Part shown: positions 51,042-60,555 of the stretch, piece after piece
Layout: the number at the start of each line of letters is the position of its first letter
Position numbering within the stretch: the first letter of the stretch is position 1
Assembly: GCF_048820895.1 (NCBI RefSeq)
Contig: NZ_JBMERQ010000007.1
Coordinates: 1-64,000, forward strand
Source: Cribrihabitans_A neustonicus
Lineage (GTDB): Bacteria; Pseudomonadota; Alphaproteobacteria; Rhodobacterales; Rhodobacteraceae
Reading direction: 5' to 3'
Length of the DNA stretch: 64,000 bases
Position numbers and translations under genes: made by a program
The notes under the pieces: model-generated
What the model was told of the DNA's origin: nothing
Databases searched by the model: none
Seen by the model: the letters and a program-made list of their open reading frames with translations, nothing else

Positions 51042-52907
51042 ATGAGCGACACCCCCAGCACCGTCCCCGGCAGCCCCGGCGGCCCCGGCGGCCCCGGCGG
51101 CCCCGGCCAATCCCCCTATCAGGTCCTGGCCCGCAAGTACCGGCCCGAGACCTTTGCCGACCTGGTCGGCCAGGACGCAATGGTGCGCACGCTGAAGAAC
51201 GCCTTTGCCGCCGACCGCATCGCCCAGGCCTTCATCATGACCGGCATCCGCGGCACCGGGAAGACCACCACGGCGCGGATCATCGCCAAGGGCATGAACT
51301 GCATCGGCGCGGACGGCCAGGGCGGCCCCACCACCGAACCTTGCGGCAAGTGCGAGCACTGCGTGGCGATCATGGAGGGCCGCCATGTCGACGTGATGGA
51401 GATGGACGCGGCCTCGCGCACGGGCGTGAACGACATCCGCGAGATCATCGATTCGGTGCAGTACCGCGCGGCCTCGGCGCGCTACAAGATCTACATCATC
51501 GACGAGGTGCACATGCTCAGCACCTCCGCGTTCAACGCGCTCTTGAAGACGCTTGAAGAACCCCCCGCGCATGTGAAGTTCATCTTCGCCACCACCGAGA
51601 TCCGCAAGGTGCCGGTCACCGTGCTGTCGCGCTGCCAGCGCTTCGACCTGCGCCGGATCGAGCCGGAGGTGATGATCTCTCTGCTGCGCCGGATTGCCAC
51701 TGCCGAGGGCGCGGAGATCGCCGATGACGCACTGGCGCTGATCACCCGCGCCGCCGAAGGCTCTGCCCGCGATGCGACCTCGCTGCTCGATCAGGCGATT
51801 TCGCACGGTGCCGGAGAGACCACGGCGGACCAGGTGCGCGCCATGCTGGGGCTCGCTGACCGCGGCCGGGTGCTCGACCTGATGGACATGATCCTGAAGG
51901 GCGATGCGGCGGGAGCGCTCACCGAGCTTTCCGGCCAGTATGCCGAGGGCGCCGACCCGCTTGCAGTGCTGCGCGACCTGGCCGAGATCACCCATTGGGT
52001 TTCGGTGGTGAAGATCACGCCGGAAGCCGCCGAGGACCCCACCGTCAGTCCCGACGAGCGCGCACGCGGCCAGGCGATGGCCCAGAACCTGCCGATGCGC
52101 GTGCTGACCCGGATGTGGCAGATGCTGCTGAAGGCGCTGGAGGAGGTGGCGGCGGCGCCAAATGCCATGATGGCCGCCGAGATGGCGGTGATCCGGCTTA
52201 CCCATGTGGCCGACCTGCCCTCCCCCGAGGAATTGATCCGCAAGCTGCAGGACACGCCTGCGCCGCCCCCGAATGGCGGGCCCGGCGGCACTGGCGGCAG
52301 CCCCATTCAGAGCATGGGCGGGCCTGCGGCGGGCGGGGGAGGCGGTGCCTCGGCTTACGCCTCGGCCCCGCCGCAGGGCGCACCTTATGGGGCCGGATCG
52401 GGCCAGACCACGGCCTCCGCAGGCGGTGCGGGACAGGCGGCGGCGCTAGCGCCCCGCACCAGCCCGGCCCTGGCGCGCTACCCCTCGTTCGAGCATGTGG
52501 TCGAACTGATCCGCACGAACCGCGACGTGAAGCTGCTGGTGGAGGTGGAAACCGGAGTGCGGCTGGTCGCCTACCAGCCCGGCCGGATCGAGTTCACCCC
52601 CGCTGCGCAGGCGCCGCGCGACCTCGCCGCGCGTCTGGGCACCGCGCTGCAGAACTGGACCGGCAGCCGCTGGGTGGTGACCATCGCCCCCGATGGCGAC
52701 GCGCCGACCATCGCCGAGGTGCGCGACGCCGAGGAAAACGCCCTGCGCCAGAAAGCCACCGCGCATCCGCTGGTGCAGGCGGTGCTGGAGACCTTTCCCA
52801 ACGCCAGGATTAAGCAGATCCGCACCGCCGAGGAGATCGCCGCCGGCGCCGCCGCCGAAGCGCTGCCCGAAGTCGAAGACGAGTGGGACCCGTTCGAGGA
52901 CGGCTGA
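51042..52907 (+). CDS. dnaX: DNA polymerase III subunits gamma/tau
   Basis: The 621-aa clamp-loader ATPase has YQVLARKYRPETFADLVGQ, Walker A GIRGTGKTTTA, a zinc module (CGKCEHC with Cys of GMNC), Walker B YIIDEVHML and sensor LSRCQRF. A Gly/Pro/Ala-rich linker and a C-terminal polymerase-binding domain follow. The N-terminus carries three exact copies of GGCCCCGGC (51081-51107), encoding repeated Gly-Pro. No slippery A/G heptamer was seen. Confidence 0.96.
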   Translation: MSDTPSTVPGSPGGPGGPGGPGQSPYQVLARKYRPETFADLVGQDAMVRTLKNAFAADRIAQAFIMTGIRGTGKTTTARIIAKGMNCIGADGQGGPTTEPCGKCEHCVAIMEGRHVDVMEMDAASRTGVNDIREIIDSVQYRAASARYKIYIIDEVHMLSTSAFNALLKTLEEPPAHVKFIFATTEIRKVPVTVLSRCQRFDLRRIEPEVMISLLRRIATAEGAEIADDALALITRAAEGSARDATSLLDQAISHGAGETTADQVRAMLGLADRGRVLDLMDMILKGDAAGALTELSGQYAEGADPLAVLRDLAEITHWVSVVKITPEAAEDPTVSPDERARGQAMAQNLPMRVLTRMWQMLLKALEEVAAAPNAMMAAEMAVIRLTHVADLPSPEELIRKLQDTPAPPPNGGPGGTGGSPIQSMGGPAAGGGGGASAYASAPPQGAPYGAGSGQTTASAGGAGQAAALAPRTSPALARYPSFEHVVELIRTNRDVKLLVEVETGVRLVAYQPGRIEFTPAAQAPRDLAARLGTALQNWTGSRWVVTIAPDGDAPTIAEVRDAEENALRQKATAHPLVQAVLETFPNARIKQIRTAEEIAAGAAAEALPEVEDEWDPFEDG

Positions 52908-53026
52908 GCGCCTTTGAGCGCCGGGCCTGAGCCTGCGGAAAACCCACCCTGCCCCGGTCTCGCCCCTTGTCTGAGGCCGGTGGCGCCCGTATCTACGCTG
53001 CAAACCGGAATCCTAGGAGAAGACAG

Positions 53027-53371
53027 ATGTTCAAAGGCCTCGGCGGTCTTGGCGACATGGCCAAGATGATGAAATCGGCGCAGGAGCTGCAGACCAAGAT
53101 GGCGGAAATGCAGGAAGAGCTGCACAACGTTCTGGTCACCGGCGAAGCGGGCACCGGGCTGGTGAAGGCCACCGCCTCGGCCAAGGGCGAATTGAAGGCG
53201 CTGGACATCGACCCGTCGATCTTCAACGGCGACGACAAGGAAGTGGTCGAGGACCTGATCCTCGCCGCGATCAAGGACGCCCAGGCCAAGGCGGCGGAAA
53301 AAGCACAGGAAGAGATGACCAAACTGACCGAAAGCATGGGCCTGCCAAAGGACATCAAGCTGCCGTTCTGA
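53027..53371 (+). CDS. YbaB/EbfC nucleoid-associated protein
   Basis: The 114-aa protein begins MFKGLGGLGDMAKMMKSAQE and contains KGELKALDIDPSIF, typical of EbfC DNA-binding proteins. A GGAGA site precedes the ATG. It follows dnaX by 119 bp, in the conserved dnaX-ybaB-recR order, and is followed by its own terminator. Confidence 0.94.
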   Translation: MFKGLGGLGDMAKMMKSAQELQTKMAEMQEELHNVLVTGEAGTGLVKATASAKGELKALDIDPSIFNGDDKEVVEDLILAAIKDAQAKAAEKAQEEMTKLTESMGLPKDIKLPF

Positions 53372-53400
53372 AGCCCGCTCACGGCAGGTGCAACGGATGA

Positions 53401-53421
53401 GGCGGCCGCGGGCCGCCTTTT
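53401..53421 (+). terminator. Rho-independent terminator after the ybaB homologue
   Basis: GGCGGCC-GCG-GGCCGCC is followed by TTTTCTCT, 30 bases beyond the ybaB stop. recR 120 bases further on therefore probably has its own promoter. Confidence 0.8.
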
Positions 53422-53542
53422 CTCTGTCCGCCGTTCGGCGCGCCCGCCCGCGGCAAACAAACCCCGGACATTTTACCGCCCCGGCCTTGCGCTCCCCCGC
53501 CCCGGCCCTCCTATATGAAACGGCAAGGAAAGGTCTTGAGCG

Positions 53543-54142
53543 ATGAACGACAACCCCACCGGCGAAATCGAGACGCTGATAGCCCTGATGGCGAAACTGC
53601 CGGGGCTGGGGCCGCGCTCGGCGCGCCGGGCGGTTCTGCACCTGATCCGCAAGCGCGCGCTCCTGCTGACGCCGCTGGCTGACGTGATGGGAGAAGTCGC
53701 CGCCAGCGCCCGCGAGTGCCTGAACTGCGGCAACGTGGGCACCGATGACATCTGCCCGATCTGCCAGGACGAAGCGCGCGCCAATGGCGAATTGTGCGTG
53801 GTGGAGGATGTCGCCGACCTCTGGGCGATGGAGCGCGCAGGCGTGTTCAAGGGCCGCTACCACGTGCTCGGCGGCACGCTGTCGGCGCTGGATGCAATCG
53901 GGCCAGAAGAGCTGCGCATTCCGCGGCTGGTGGACCGGGTCGGCGCCGAGGCGGTGCGCGAGGTGATTCTTGCGCTCAATGCTACCATCGAGGGCCAGAC
54001 CACGGCGCATTACATCGCCGACCAGCTGCAGGGCCAGGTCCGGCTCACCTCCCTGGCTCAAGGAGTGCCGATCGGCGGCGAGCTGGACTATCTCGACGAC
54101 GGCACAATCTCGGCCGCGCTGAGGGCGCGCAAGGAAATCTGA
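53543..54142 (+). CDS. recR: Recombination mediator RecR
   Basis: The 199-aa protein has the helix-hairpin-helix LPGLGPRSARRAVLHLI, the zinc finger CLNCGNVGTDDICPIC and a Toprim domain (CVVEDVADLWAMER). It acts with RecO/RecF in loading RecA on gapped DNA. AAGGA precedes the ATG. Confidence 0.96.
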   Translation: MNDNPTGEIETLIALMAKLPGLGPRSARRAVLHLIRKRALLLTPLADVMGEVAASARECLNCGNVGTDDICPICQDEARANGELCVVEDVADLWAMERAGVFKGRYHVLGGTLSALDAIGPEELRIPRLVDRVGAEAVREVILALNATIEGQTTAHYIADQLQGQVRLTSLAQGVPIGGELDYLDDGTISAALRARKEI

Positions 54143-54237
54143 CGGCACGGGAGGAAGTAAAATTCCGGCGGAACTTTGGCCGGGAAAGCGTGCTTTTTCC
54201 AAGGTCCCCGCAAACCCCAGCGGGCCGTCCCGCCCGG

Positions 54238-56370
54238 TCAGCGCAGCACCGCGCGGTAGAGCTGTTCCTTACAGAAGGGTTTGGCCAGCACCTCGACTCC
54301 TGAGAGATCCGGATAGCCGGCCGCGGCTGCACTGACGGCGAAGCCGCTCATCATAACGCAAGGCAGGCCTGGCTGCAGCGCCCGCAGCGCGGCGAGGGTT
54401 TCCCAGCCGCAGCGGCCCGGCAGGTTCATGTCGATCACCGCCCCGCTGAGCGGGGCGCCGCGGCGCAGCACCTCCAGCGCCGCCGCATGGCCATCCGCCA
54501 GCTCCACCGCGCAGCCCTTGAGCCGCAGCAGCCCCGCCACGGCACGGCAGACGGTATCCTCGTCATCAACCACAAGGATGCGCCGCTGCCCGGGGCCGGC
54601 CGGAGGGTGCGCGGCCCTGGCGGCGGCCGCGCCGCGGGCGGCGGGTTCAGCCAGAGGGAAATAAAGCCGGAAGCAGCTGCCCTTTCCCACAGCGCTTTCC
54701 ACCGCTGCGGCGCCGCCATGGCGGCGCAGGGTGCCAAGCGCAGCCGCCAGGCCCAGCCCATGCCGGCCGGGCTGCGTGGAAAAGAAGGGATCGAAGATCC
54801 GCGCCCGGATCTCGGCCGACATGCCGGTCCCGCTGTCGCGCACCTCCAGCGCGGCGCAGGGGCCTTGCGGCAGATGACTGCCGTTCAGCATGGCGGCGCG
54901 GTCGAATGCGCTGGGAGCCGCGCGGGCGGTGGACAGCCTGATAGAGCCAGTGGCACGCCCTTCCGCGTCCGCGGGAAGGGCTTCCAAGGCGTTCTGCAAA
55001 AGGTACAGCACCAGCCGGCGCAGCGCGGCCGCGTCGCCCCGCAGGGGCAGAGGCGCCACGCTCAGGTCCGATTGCAGCAGCCCCGCTGCCGCCTTGCCCA
55101 TCATTCCGGCAGCAGCCTGCGCTTCGGTGCTGAGATCGCAAAGCGCCTGAGCCCCGGCGGTACCGGCATAATCCCGAAGCGGGCCCAAAAACGCCGCCGA
55201 AGCGCGCACTTCCTGTTCCAGCCGCCGCACGTGCGCCGCGGCGGGGTGGCAGCCGGCCGCTTCCCCGAAGTGCCCCAACGCCAGCTCGGTCTGGCTCTGC
55301 ATGGCCGCAAGGAGATTGTCGAACGCGTGCGAAATCCCGCCCGCCAGCCGGACGAGGCTTGCGCTCCTTTCCGACTGCTCGCGCGCCTGCCGCCGCTGGT
55401 GCCGCAGCCTTCGGGCGCTGAGGCGGCGCAACTCGCGCTGGATCTGGGCGGCGAAAGCCGCTTCCAGCCCGGCCGCCATAGGCGGCAACGGCGCCTCACT
55501 CATCAGCAGGAAACAGCCCTCCGGGGCGCCGCGCCGATCACGCAATGTATGGCTGCGGCGAGAGGCCAACGCCAACACGTCCCCGCTCTCCGCAGTGCTG
55601 GAGGCAGCGAGCAGCTCCGGCAGCGGCGCCCGCAAGGCGCCTGGCGGGCGGGTTGCCAGCTCCCGAGGCAGCGCGCCGCCTTCAACCGCGGGCTGCGGCG
55701 CCCCATCAAGGCAGCAGGCGAGAACCTGCAAATGCCCGGCCCCTCCCGGCACCGCACCCGCGATCAGCACAGCGCGGGCACCGGAGGCGGCTTGCAGCTC
55801 CCCCGCCAGCCACCGCAGCGCGGTCTGCGGGCCGCCGCCGGAGCCGCGGGCGAGACTGGCCAGCGCGGCACCTCCGCGCTGTGCGGCCAGCCCGGCTGCC
55901 AGTCTCGCCGCGAAAGGCTGCATCGCCGCCAGCGCGCGTGCGGTGAGCACGGGGCCGGTTTCGCGGCGCCAGGCTGCGTGCAGAACCCCGGCCACGCCGC
56001 CCGCGGGCAGGATCAGCGGCACGCCCGCGTAGCTCTGGATCCCCTCGGCCCGCAGCATTGCATCCTGCGGGAACCGCTGCTGCACCCCGCCTGGCAGCTC
56101 CAGCGCGCACGCGGTCCGCATCACCTCACGGCAAGGGGAAAAACGATTCTCGTAGTCGAGATCTTCCAGCGGCAGCCCATCGAAGCACCCCGCGGCCACC
56201 CGCATCCGGCCCGGGCCGCTGCACTCCGCCACCGCCACCAGATCGGCCCCAAGAAGCCGGGCAAGCCGCTCTGCCAAAGCTTGGGGAAACTGCAGATCCG
56301 GCATTCCTGCAAGGCTGCCGCGATCCGTTCCGCAGCGGGCATCCGCTGCAGGCGCCAAGACGCATACCAT
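54238..56370 (-). CDS. Orphan hybrid histidine kinase with GAF-type sensor and receiver
   Basis: The 710-aa soluble protein has two GAF-like regions (about 25-165 and 175-310) with FSPCREVMRTACALELPGG. A kinase core follows, with His348 in GGISHAFDNLL, ATP site DSGTGM (512) and HGLGLAAALG. The C-terminal receiver has DDED (about 602), Asp647 in IDMNLPG and Lys697 in AKPF. AGGAG precedes ATG 56370. No separate regulator is next to it. The H-box HAFDN differs from the usual HDFNN or HEFNN. Confidence 0.9.
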   Translation of the reverse strand: MVCVLAPAADARCGTDRGSLAGMPDLQFPQALAERLARLLGADLVAVAECSGPGRMRVAAGCFDGLPLEDLDYENRFSPCREVMRTACALELPGGVQQRFPQDAMLRAEGIQSYAGVPLILPAGGVAGVLHAAWRRETGPVLTARALAAMQPFAARLAAGLAAQRGGAALASLARGSGGGPQTALRWLAGELQAASGARAVLIAGAVPGGAGHLQVLACCLDGAPQPAVEGGALPRELATRPPGALRAPLPELLAASSTAESGDVLALASRRSHTLRDRRGAPEGCFLLMSEAPLPPMAAGLEAAFAAQIQRELRRLSARRLRHQRRQAREQSERSASLVRLAGGISHAFDNLLAAMQSQTELALGHFGEAAGCHPAAAHVRRLEQEVRASAAFLGPLRDYAGTAGAQALCDLSTEAQAAAGMMGKAAAGLLQSDLSVAPLPLRGDAAALRRLVLYLLQNALEALPADAEGRATGSIRLSTARAAPSAFDRAAMLNGSHLPQGPCAALEVRDSGTGMSAEIRARIFDPFFSTQPGRHGLGLAAALGTLRRHGGAAAVESAVGKGSCFRLYFPLAEPAARGAAAARAAHPPAGPGQRRILVVDDEDTVCRAVAGLLRLKGCAVELADGHAAALEVLRRGAPLSGAVIDMNLPGRCGWETLAALRALQPGLPCVMMSGFAVSAAAAGYPDLSGVEVLAKPFCKEQLYRAVLR

Positions 56371-56593
56371 GGTGACACTCCTGCCATCCCCCCGGCTGGA
56401 CGGGCCCCGGCCGCCAGCTGGCAACTCACAAAAACAGATACGCCATGCCGCGCCGCCAGCGCCTCCGGCTGTGCTTTTTCCGGAGGCGGGCGCCGGTTGC
56501 AGCCGCCCGGAACCCGGCAGCCAGAACCAGCCTGCAGCGCCCAGGGCGCAGGCGGATACCTGAAAACCCGGCTCCGCTCCCGCAGGCTAACAT

Positions 56594-56633
56594 AAAAAGC
56601 CGCAGGCCCTGAGCACAGGATCTGCGGCTTTTT
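56594..56633. terminator. Strong bidirectional terminator
   Basis: AAAAAGCCGCAG (56594-56605) pairs with CTGCGGCTTTTT (56622-56633), with a further CCTG-AGCA-CAGG pairing in the loop. It lies between the kinase start and the end of trcR. Confidence 0.88.
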
Positions 56634-56714
56634 AAGAGATTTTAAACAGCTTGCTGCCGTCCCGCGCCTGCGCCGGGCCCGTTAAGGCCCAAAAGGAGGG
56701 ACCGCGCGGAGATG

Positions 56715-57482
56715 TCAGCGCTGGCTGGTATCCTCGTCCTCGTCGTCCTCATCACTGCCGCCGGAAGGCAGGTTGAAGAAGCTGTCGGCATCGAGCGGCT
56801 CTTCTTCCTTCGCTTCCTCTCTGCGCCCGCCGCCGAGGGTAAAGCTTTCCAGACCCTCGATGGCGGAGGGAATCTTGGGCTCGGCTTCCATCTCCAGCGA
56901 CTGCTCGGTGGAGACCAGCTTGCGGCGCTCGTCGTCGCTCATCACGCCGCCTTCGGCGGCTTTCTTCGCGGCCGCCTTCTGAACTGCGGCGTCAAGCTCG
57001 GTCTGTTTGCACAGGCCCAGCGCCACCGGATCGATCGGCTGCATGTTGGCAATGTTCCAATGGGTGCGCTCGCGGATCGACTGGATCGTCGGCTTGGTGG
57101 TGCCGACCAGCTTGGCGATCTGGCCGTCGCTGAGCTCGGGGTGGAACTTCACCAGCCAGAGGATCGAGTTCGGCCGGTCCTGGCGCTTGCTGAGCGGGGT
57201 GTAGCGCGGGCCGCGGCGCTTTTCCTCGCCGGCGGCGGCCGGGTTGAACTTCAGCTTCAGCTTGTGCAGCGGGTTGGCCTCGGCTTTGTCGATCTCTTCC
57301 TGGGTCAGCTGGTTGTTCGCGACCGGGTCGAAGCCCTTCACACCCGCAGCCACCTCGCCGTCGGCGATTCCCTGAATCTCCAGCTCGTGCATGCCCACGA
57401 AATCAGCGATCTGCTTGAAGCTGATCGTGGTATTGTCCACCAGCCACACGGCGGTCGCCTTGGCCATCAACGGTTTTGCCAT
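56715..57482 (-). CDS. trcR: Cell-cycle transcriptional regulator TrcR (DUF1013)
   Basis: The 255-aa protein matches alphaproteobacterial DUF1013/TrcR: ATAVWLVDNTTISFKQIADF, FHPELSDGQIAKLVGTTKPT (helix-turn-helix-like) and NANMQPIDPVALGLC-type sequence. It has an acidic Glu/Asp tail. TrcR binds RNA polymerase and modulates cell-cycle promoters. It stands alone before a strong terminator. Confidence 0.93.
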   Translation of the reverse strand: MAKPLMAKATAVWLVDNTTISFKQIADFVGMHELEIQGIADGEVAAGVKGFDPVANNQLTQEEIDKAEANPLHKLKLKFNPAAAGEEKRRGPRYTPLSKRQDRPNSILWLVKFHPELSDGQIAKLVGTTKPTIQSIRERTHWNIANMQPIDPVALGLCKQTELDAAVQKAAAKKAAEGGVMSDDERRKLVSTEQSLEMEAEPKIPSAIEGLESFTLGGGRREEAKEEEPLDADSFFNLPSGGSDEDDEDEDTSQR

Positions 57483-57612
57483 GCGCTCATCTCCTTAAAA
57501 CACATCTTCCCCGCCGCCTGGATAAGGCTGCCCCGGCTTTCGGGGTCTGGTTTCCGTTGTCGGGGAACTTCCCGCCTATATAGTCGGCTTGGACACATAA
57601 GGAAAGAGGCCA

Positions 57613-58257
57613 ATGCGCAAACTGTTTCTGGCGCTGGCGGCAGCACTTGCGGCACTTGCCGGCGCGGCTGCGGCAGAGGGCGAGACGGCCGGGGAGTTCG
57701 CTTATTACGTGCTGGCGTTAAGCTGGTCGCCGAACTGGTGCGCGCACGAGGGCGATGCGCGCGGGGCTGAACAATGCGATGCGCGCCACGATTTCGGCTG
57801 GACCCTGCACGGGCTCTGGCCGCAGAACGAACGCGGCTGGCCCAGCTACTGCCGCAGCACCGCGCGGCCGCCCAGCCGGGCGATGACGGCGGCGATGGCG
57901 GACATCATGGGCAGCGGCGGCCTGGCCTGGCACCAGTGGAAGAAGCACGGCACCTGCTCGGGGCTGGAGGCGGAAGAGTATTTCGCCCTCTCCCGCGAAG
58001 CCTACGGGAAAATCCGCCGCCCGGAGGTGTTCCGCCGCCTGGAGCGGCCGGTGACCCTGCCCGCGGCAGTGGTGGAGGAAGCCTTTCTGGAGGCCAACCC
58101 CGCGCTCAGCGCCGAAGGGGTTACCATCACCTGCCGCAGTGGCGCCATCCAGGAAGCACGGATCTGCCTCACGAAGGCGCTTGACCCGGTGGCCTGCGGG
58201 GCGGATGCGAGCCGGGATTGCAGCTTGAAGGATGCCCGCTTGGCACCGATCCGTTAG
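57613..58257 (+). CDS. Ribonuclease T2 family protein
   Basis: The 214-aa protein has a Sec signal (MRKLFLALAAALAALAGAAA), CAS1 motif TLHGLWP (His66) and CAS2 motif WHQWKKHGTC (His112). The usual catalytic Glu of HEWxKHGTC is Gln108. Cys residues suited to disulphides are present. It should be periplasmic or secreted; RNase activity may be reduced or depend on other residues. Confidence 0.9.
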   Translation: MRKLFLALAAALAALAGAAAAEGETAGEFAYYVLALSWSPNWCAHEGDARGAEQCDARHDFGWTLHGLWPQNERGWPSYCRSTARPPSRAMTAAMADIMGSGGLAWHQWKKHGTCSGLEAEEYFALSREAYGKIRRPEVFRRLERPVTLPAAVVEEAFLEANPALSAEGVTITCRSGAIQEARICLTKALDPVACGADASRDCSLKDARLAPIR

Positions 58258-58459
58258 GACCGGCAGCGCCGCCTACGAAGCCACCCTCCCTGAAGACTCC
58301 CGCCGGAGACTGGCGCCGCAAGGCACTGCCCCCCCTCGAACCGCATTAAATGGCCCATGAAGCACACTTTGCCCGGATTTGTGCTATTATTACGCTACGT
58401 GCCGCAACCGGCCTCGCCAGAACGGCACTTCTGTAGTGTTTGTGAGGAGGTATCTGTGC

Positions 58460-59317
58460 ATGGCGAAGACAATTGGTAACCCGCTCAGCTGGCTGCTGCA
58501 AAGCGCGGGGATCACCCGGGAGCACCTGGGCCAGACGGTCGACCAGCTGGGCAGCAGCAAGGTCCGCGAAATGCCCGTGGCGCGCAAACTGGACATGGAA
58601 GACATCCTGCATGCGCTCGCCGCCGGGCTGGAGGACTTCGCCGCCTGCCGCAGCGACGCGATCTTTTTGGTGCTGTTCTATCCGCTCATCGGCATTGCGC
58701 TGGTGGTGATGACCCTGTCGATGAACCTCCTGCCGCTGATTGTGCCCATGATTATGGGGTTTGCGATCCTGGGGCCGGTGGCGGCGGTCGGACTGTACGA
58801 GATGTCATCCCGCCGCGAGGCCGGTTTCGAGCCGCGCTGGCTGGATGCGCTGGCGGTCCTGCGCTCGCCCGCCTTCGGCGCCATCCTGGTGCTGGGGTTC
58901 TACCTCGCCGCGCTGTTCATTGCTTGGCTGGTGGCGGCTGACATGATCTACAGCCGGACCCTGGGACCGGAGCCGCCGGCTTCGATCATGGGGTTCGTGA
59001 CTGACGTGATCACCACCCGCGAGGGCTGGATCATGGCGATCACCGGCGGGGCGGTAGGCGCCGTGTTTGCCTTTGCCGCGCTGGCGATGAGCCTGGTCTC
59101 CTTCCCGCTGCTCCTGGACCGCCATGTCGGCCTGCCAGTGGCGGTGGCGACCTCTCTGAAGGTCATCCGCAAGAGCCCGCTGGTCTGCCTGACCTGGGGC
59201 GTCATTGTGGGCACGGCGCTGGTGGTGGGAGCGATCCCATTCCTGGCCGGGCTGATCATCGTGGTGCCGGTGCTGGGACACGCGACCTGGCACCTTTACC
59301 GGCGCGCGGTGCTGTAG
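58460..59317 (+). CDS. DUF2189 family membrane protein
   Basis: The 285-aa inner-membrane protein has about six helices. The N-terminal cytoplasmic part holds VREMPVARKLDMEDILHALA, with DFAACRSDAIFLVLFYPLIG as the first helix. This is the DUF2189 pattern found near respiratory genes; function unknown. GGAGG precedes ATG 58460, the in-frame start giving the normal length. Confidence 0.86.
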   Translation: MAKTIGNPLSWLLQSAGITREHLGQTVDQLGSSKVREMPVARKLDMEDILHALAAGLEDFAACRSDAIFLVLFYPLIGIALVVMTLSMNLLPLIVPMIMGFAILGPVAAVGLYEMSSRREAGFEPRWLDALAVLRSPAFGAILVLGFYLAALFIAWLVAADMIYSRTLGPEPPASIMGFVTDVITTREGWIMAITGGAVGAVFAFAALAMSLVSFPLLLDRHVGLPVAVATSLKVIRKSPLVCLTWGVIVGTALVVGAIPFLAGLIIVVPVLGHATWHLYRRAVL

Positions 59318-59416
59318 CCGCCTGAGGGCGAAGCCCCCGGGAAAAAACCGGTAACGGGCCGGCAGCGCTGCCGGCCCGCTTTCGTTGGGGCTCTCCCCGA
59401 TGAAGCGAAGGCCGCG

Positions 59417-60415
59417 TCAGGCGGCCGGTTCGCCTCCCACCTCAAGCACGATCTTGCCAATATGGCCCGAACTCTCCATCCGCGCATGCGCCGCCGCGGC
59501 CTCTTCCAGTGGGAAGCTGCTGTCCATCACCGGCGCGACCTGGCCTGCCTCGATCAGCGGCCAGACCTTTTCGCGCAGGTCGTCGGCAATGCGCGCTTTG
59601 GCAAGGTCGCTTTGCGGGCGCAGGGTGGAGCCGGTCACGGTCAGGCGGCGGGCCATGATCTGGGCGAAGTTCAGCTCCGCCTTGGGACCGGAGAGGAAGG
59701 CGATGTGAACCATGCGCCCCTCATCGGCGAGGGCCCGGATATTGCGCGGGATGTAATCGCCGCCCACCATGTCGAGAATCAGGTTGGCGCCGCCTTCGGC
59801 CTTCAGCACCTCGACGAAGTCTTCCTCGCGGTAGTTGATCGCGCGCTCCGCGCCAAGTTTCAGGCAAGCGGCGCATTTCTCACCTGAGCCGGCGGTGGTG
59901 AAGACCCGTGCGCCAAAGGCGCTTGCGAGCTGGATCGCGGTGGTACCGATGCCTGACGAGCCGCCATGCACCAGGAAACGTTCCCCGGCTTGAAGACCGC
60001 CGCGGGTGAAGACGTTGGACCAAACGGTAAAGAAGGTCTCCGGCAGGCAGGCGGCCTGTTTCAGGCTGAGCCCCTCAGGCACCGGCAGGCAATGCGCCGC
60101 AGGGGTGACGGCGTATTCGGCATACCCCCCGCCGGGCAGCAGTGCGCAAACACGGCTGCCCACGGAAAACCCGCTGACGCCCGCGCCCACCGCCACAATC
60201 TCCCCCGCTGCCTCCAGCCCCGGCAGATCGCTTGCGCCCTTTGGCGGGTCATAGGCGCCCGCGCGCTGCAGCGCGTCGGGGCGGTTGACGCCGGCATAGG
60301 CGATTTTGATCAGCACTTGCCCGTGGCCGGGTTCGGGCCGCGGGCGGCTGGTCACTTGCAGCACCTCGGGCCCGCCGGCCCGGGTGATTTCAACGGCGCG
60401 CATCGTCTCGGTCAT
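59417..60415 (-). CDS. NAD(P)H quinone oxidoreductase (PIG3/Qor-like MDR)
   Basis: The 332-aa zinc-free medium-chain dehydrogenase has GVNRPDALQRAGAYDPPKG, the cofactor motif VHGGSSGIGTTAIQLA and NYREEDF in the PIG3 style. It reduces quinones one or two electrons at a time using NADPH. ATG 60415 is chosen for length. It points toward the DUF2189 gene. Confidence 0.92.
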   Translation of the reverse strand: MTETMRAVEITRAGGPEVLQVTSRPRPEPGHGQVLIKIAYAGVNRPDALQRAGAYDPPKGASDLPGLEAAGEIVAVGAGVSGFSVGSRVCALLPGGGYAEYAVTPAAHCLPVPEGLSLKQAACLPETFFTVWSNVFTRGGLQAGERFLVHGGSSGIGTTAIQLASAFGARVFTTAGSGEKCAACLKLGAERAINYREEDFVEVLKAEGGANLILDMVGGDYIPRNIRALADEGRMVHIAFLSGPKAELNFAQIMARRLTVTGSTLRPQSDLAKARIADDLREKVWPLIEAGQVAPVMDSSFPLEEAAAAHARMESSGHIGKIVLEVGGEPAA

Positions 60416-60555
60416 GGGGTGCTCCTCCTGCTTCCGGACCTGCCTAGCATCCGGCCCTGCAGCCGGAAACAGCAAAGGCGCCGCAGCCGGCCGCCTATGC
60501 GGAGCATATCCGCCCGCGGCCAGGCCGCCGCCGCCCGCCGGGCGTCCGGTCGCTG

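Noticed and set aside
51042..52907. Programmed frameshift in dnaX producing a gamma form
   Set aside because: No A-rich slippery heptamer was seen in the expected region; the gene reads through to a full tau-like end.
54487..56595. Long open frame antisense to the hybrid kinase
   Set aside because: The opposite strand carries complete kinase and receiver motifs; the antisense product is Gln/Arg/Gly-rich without domains.
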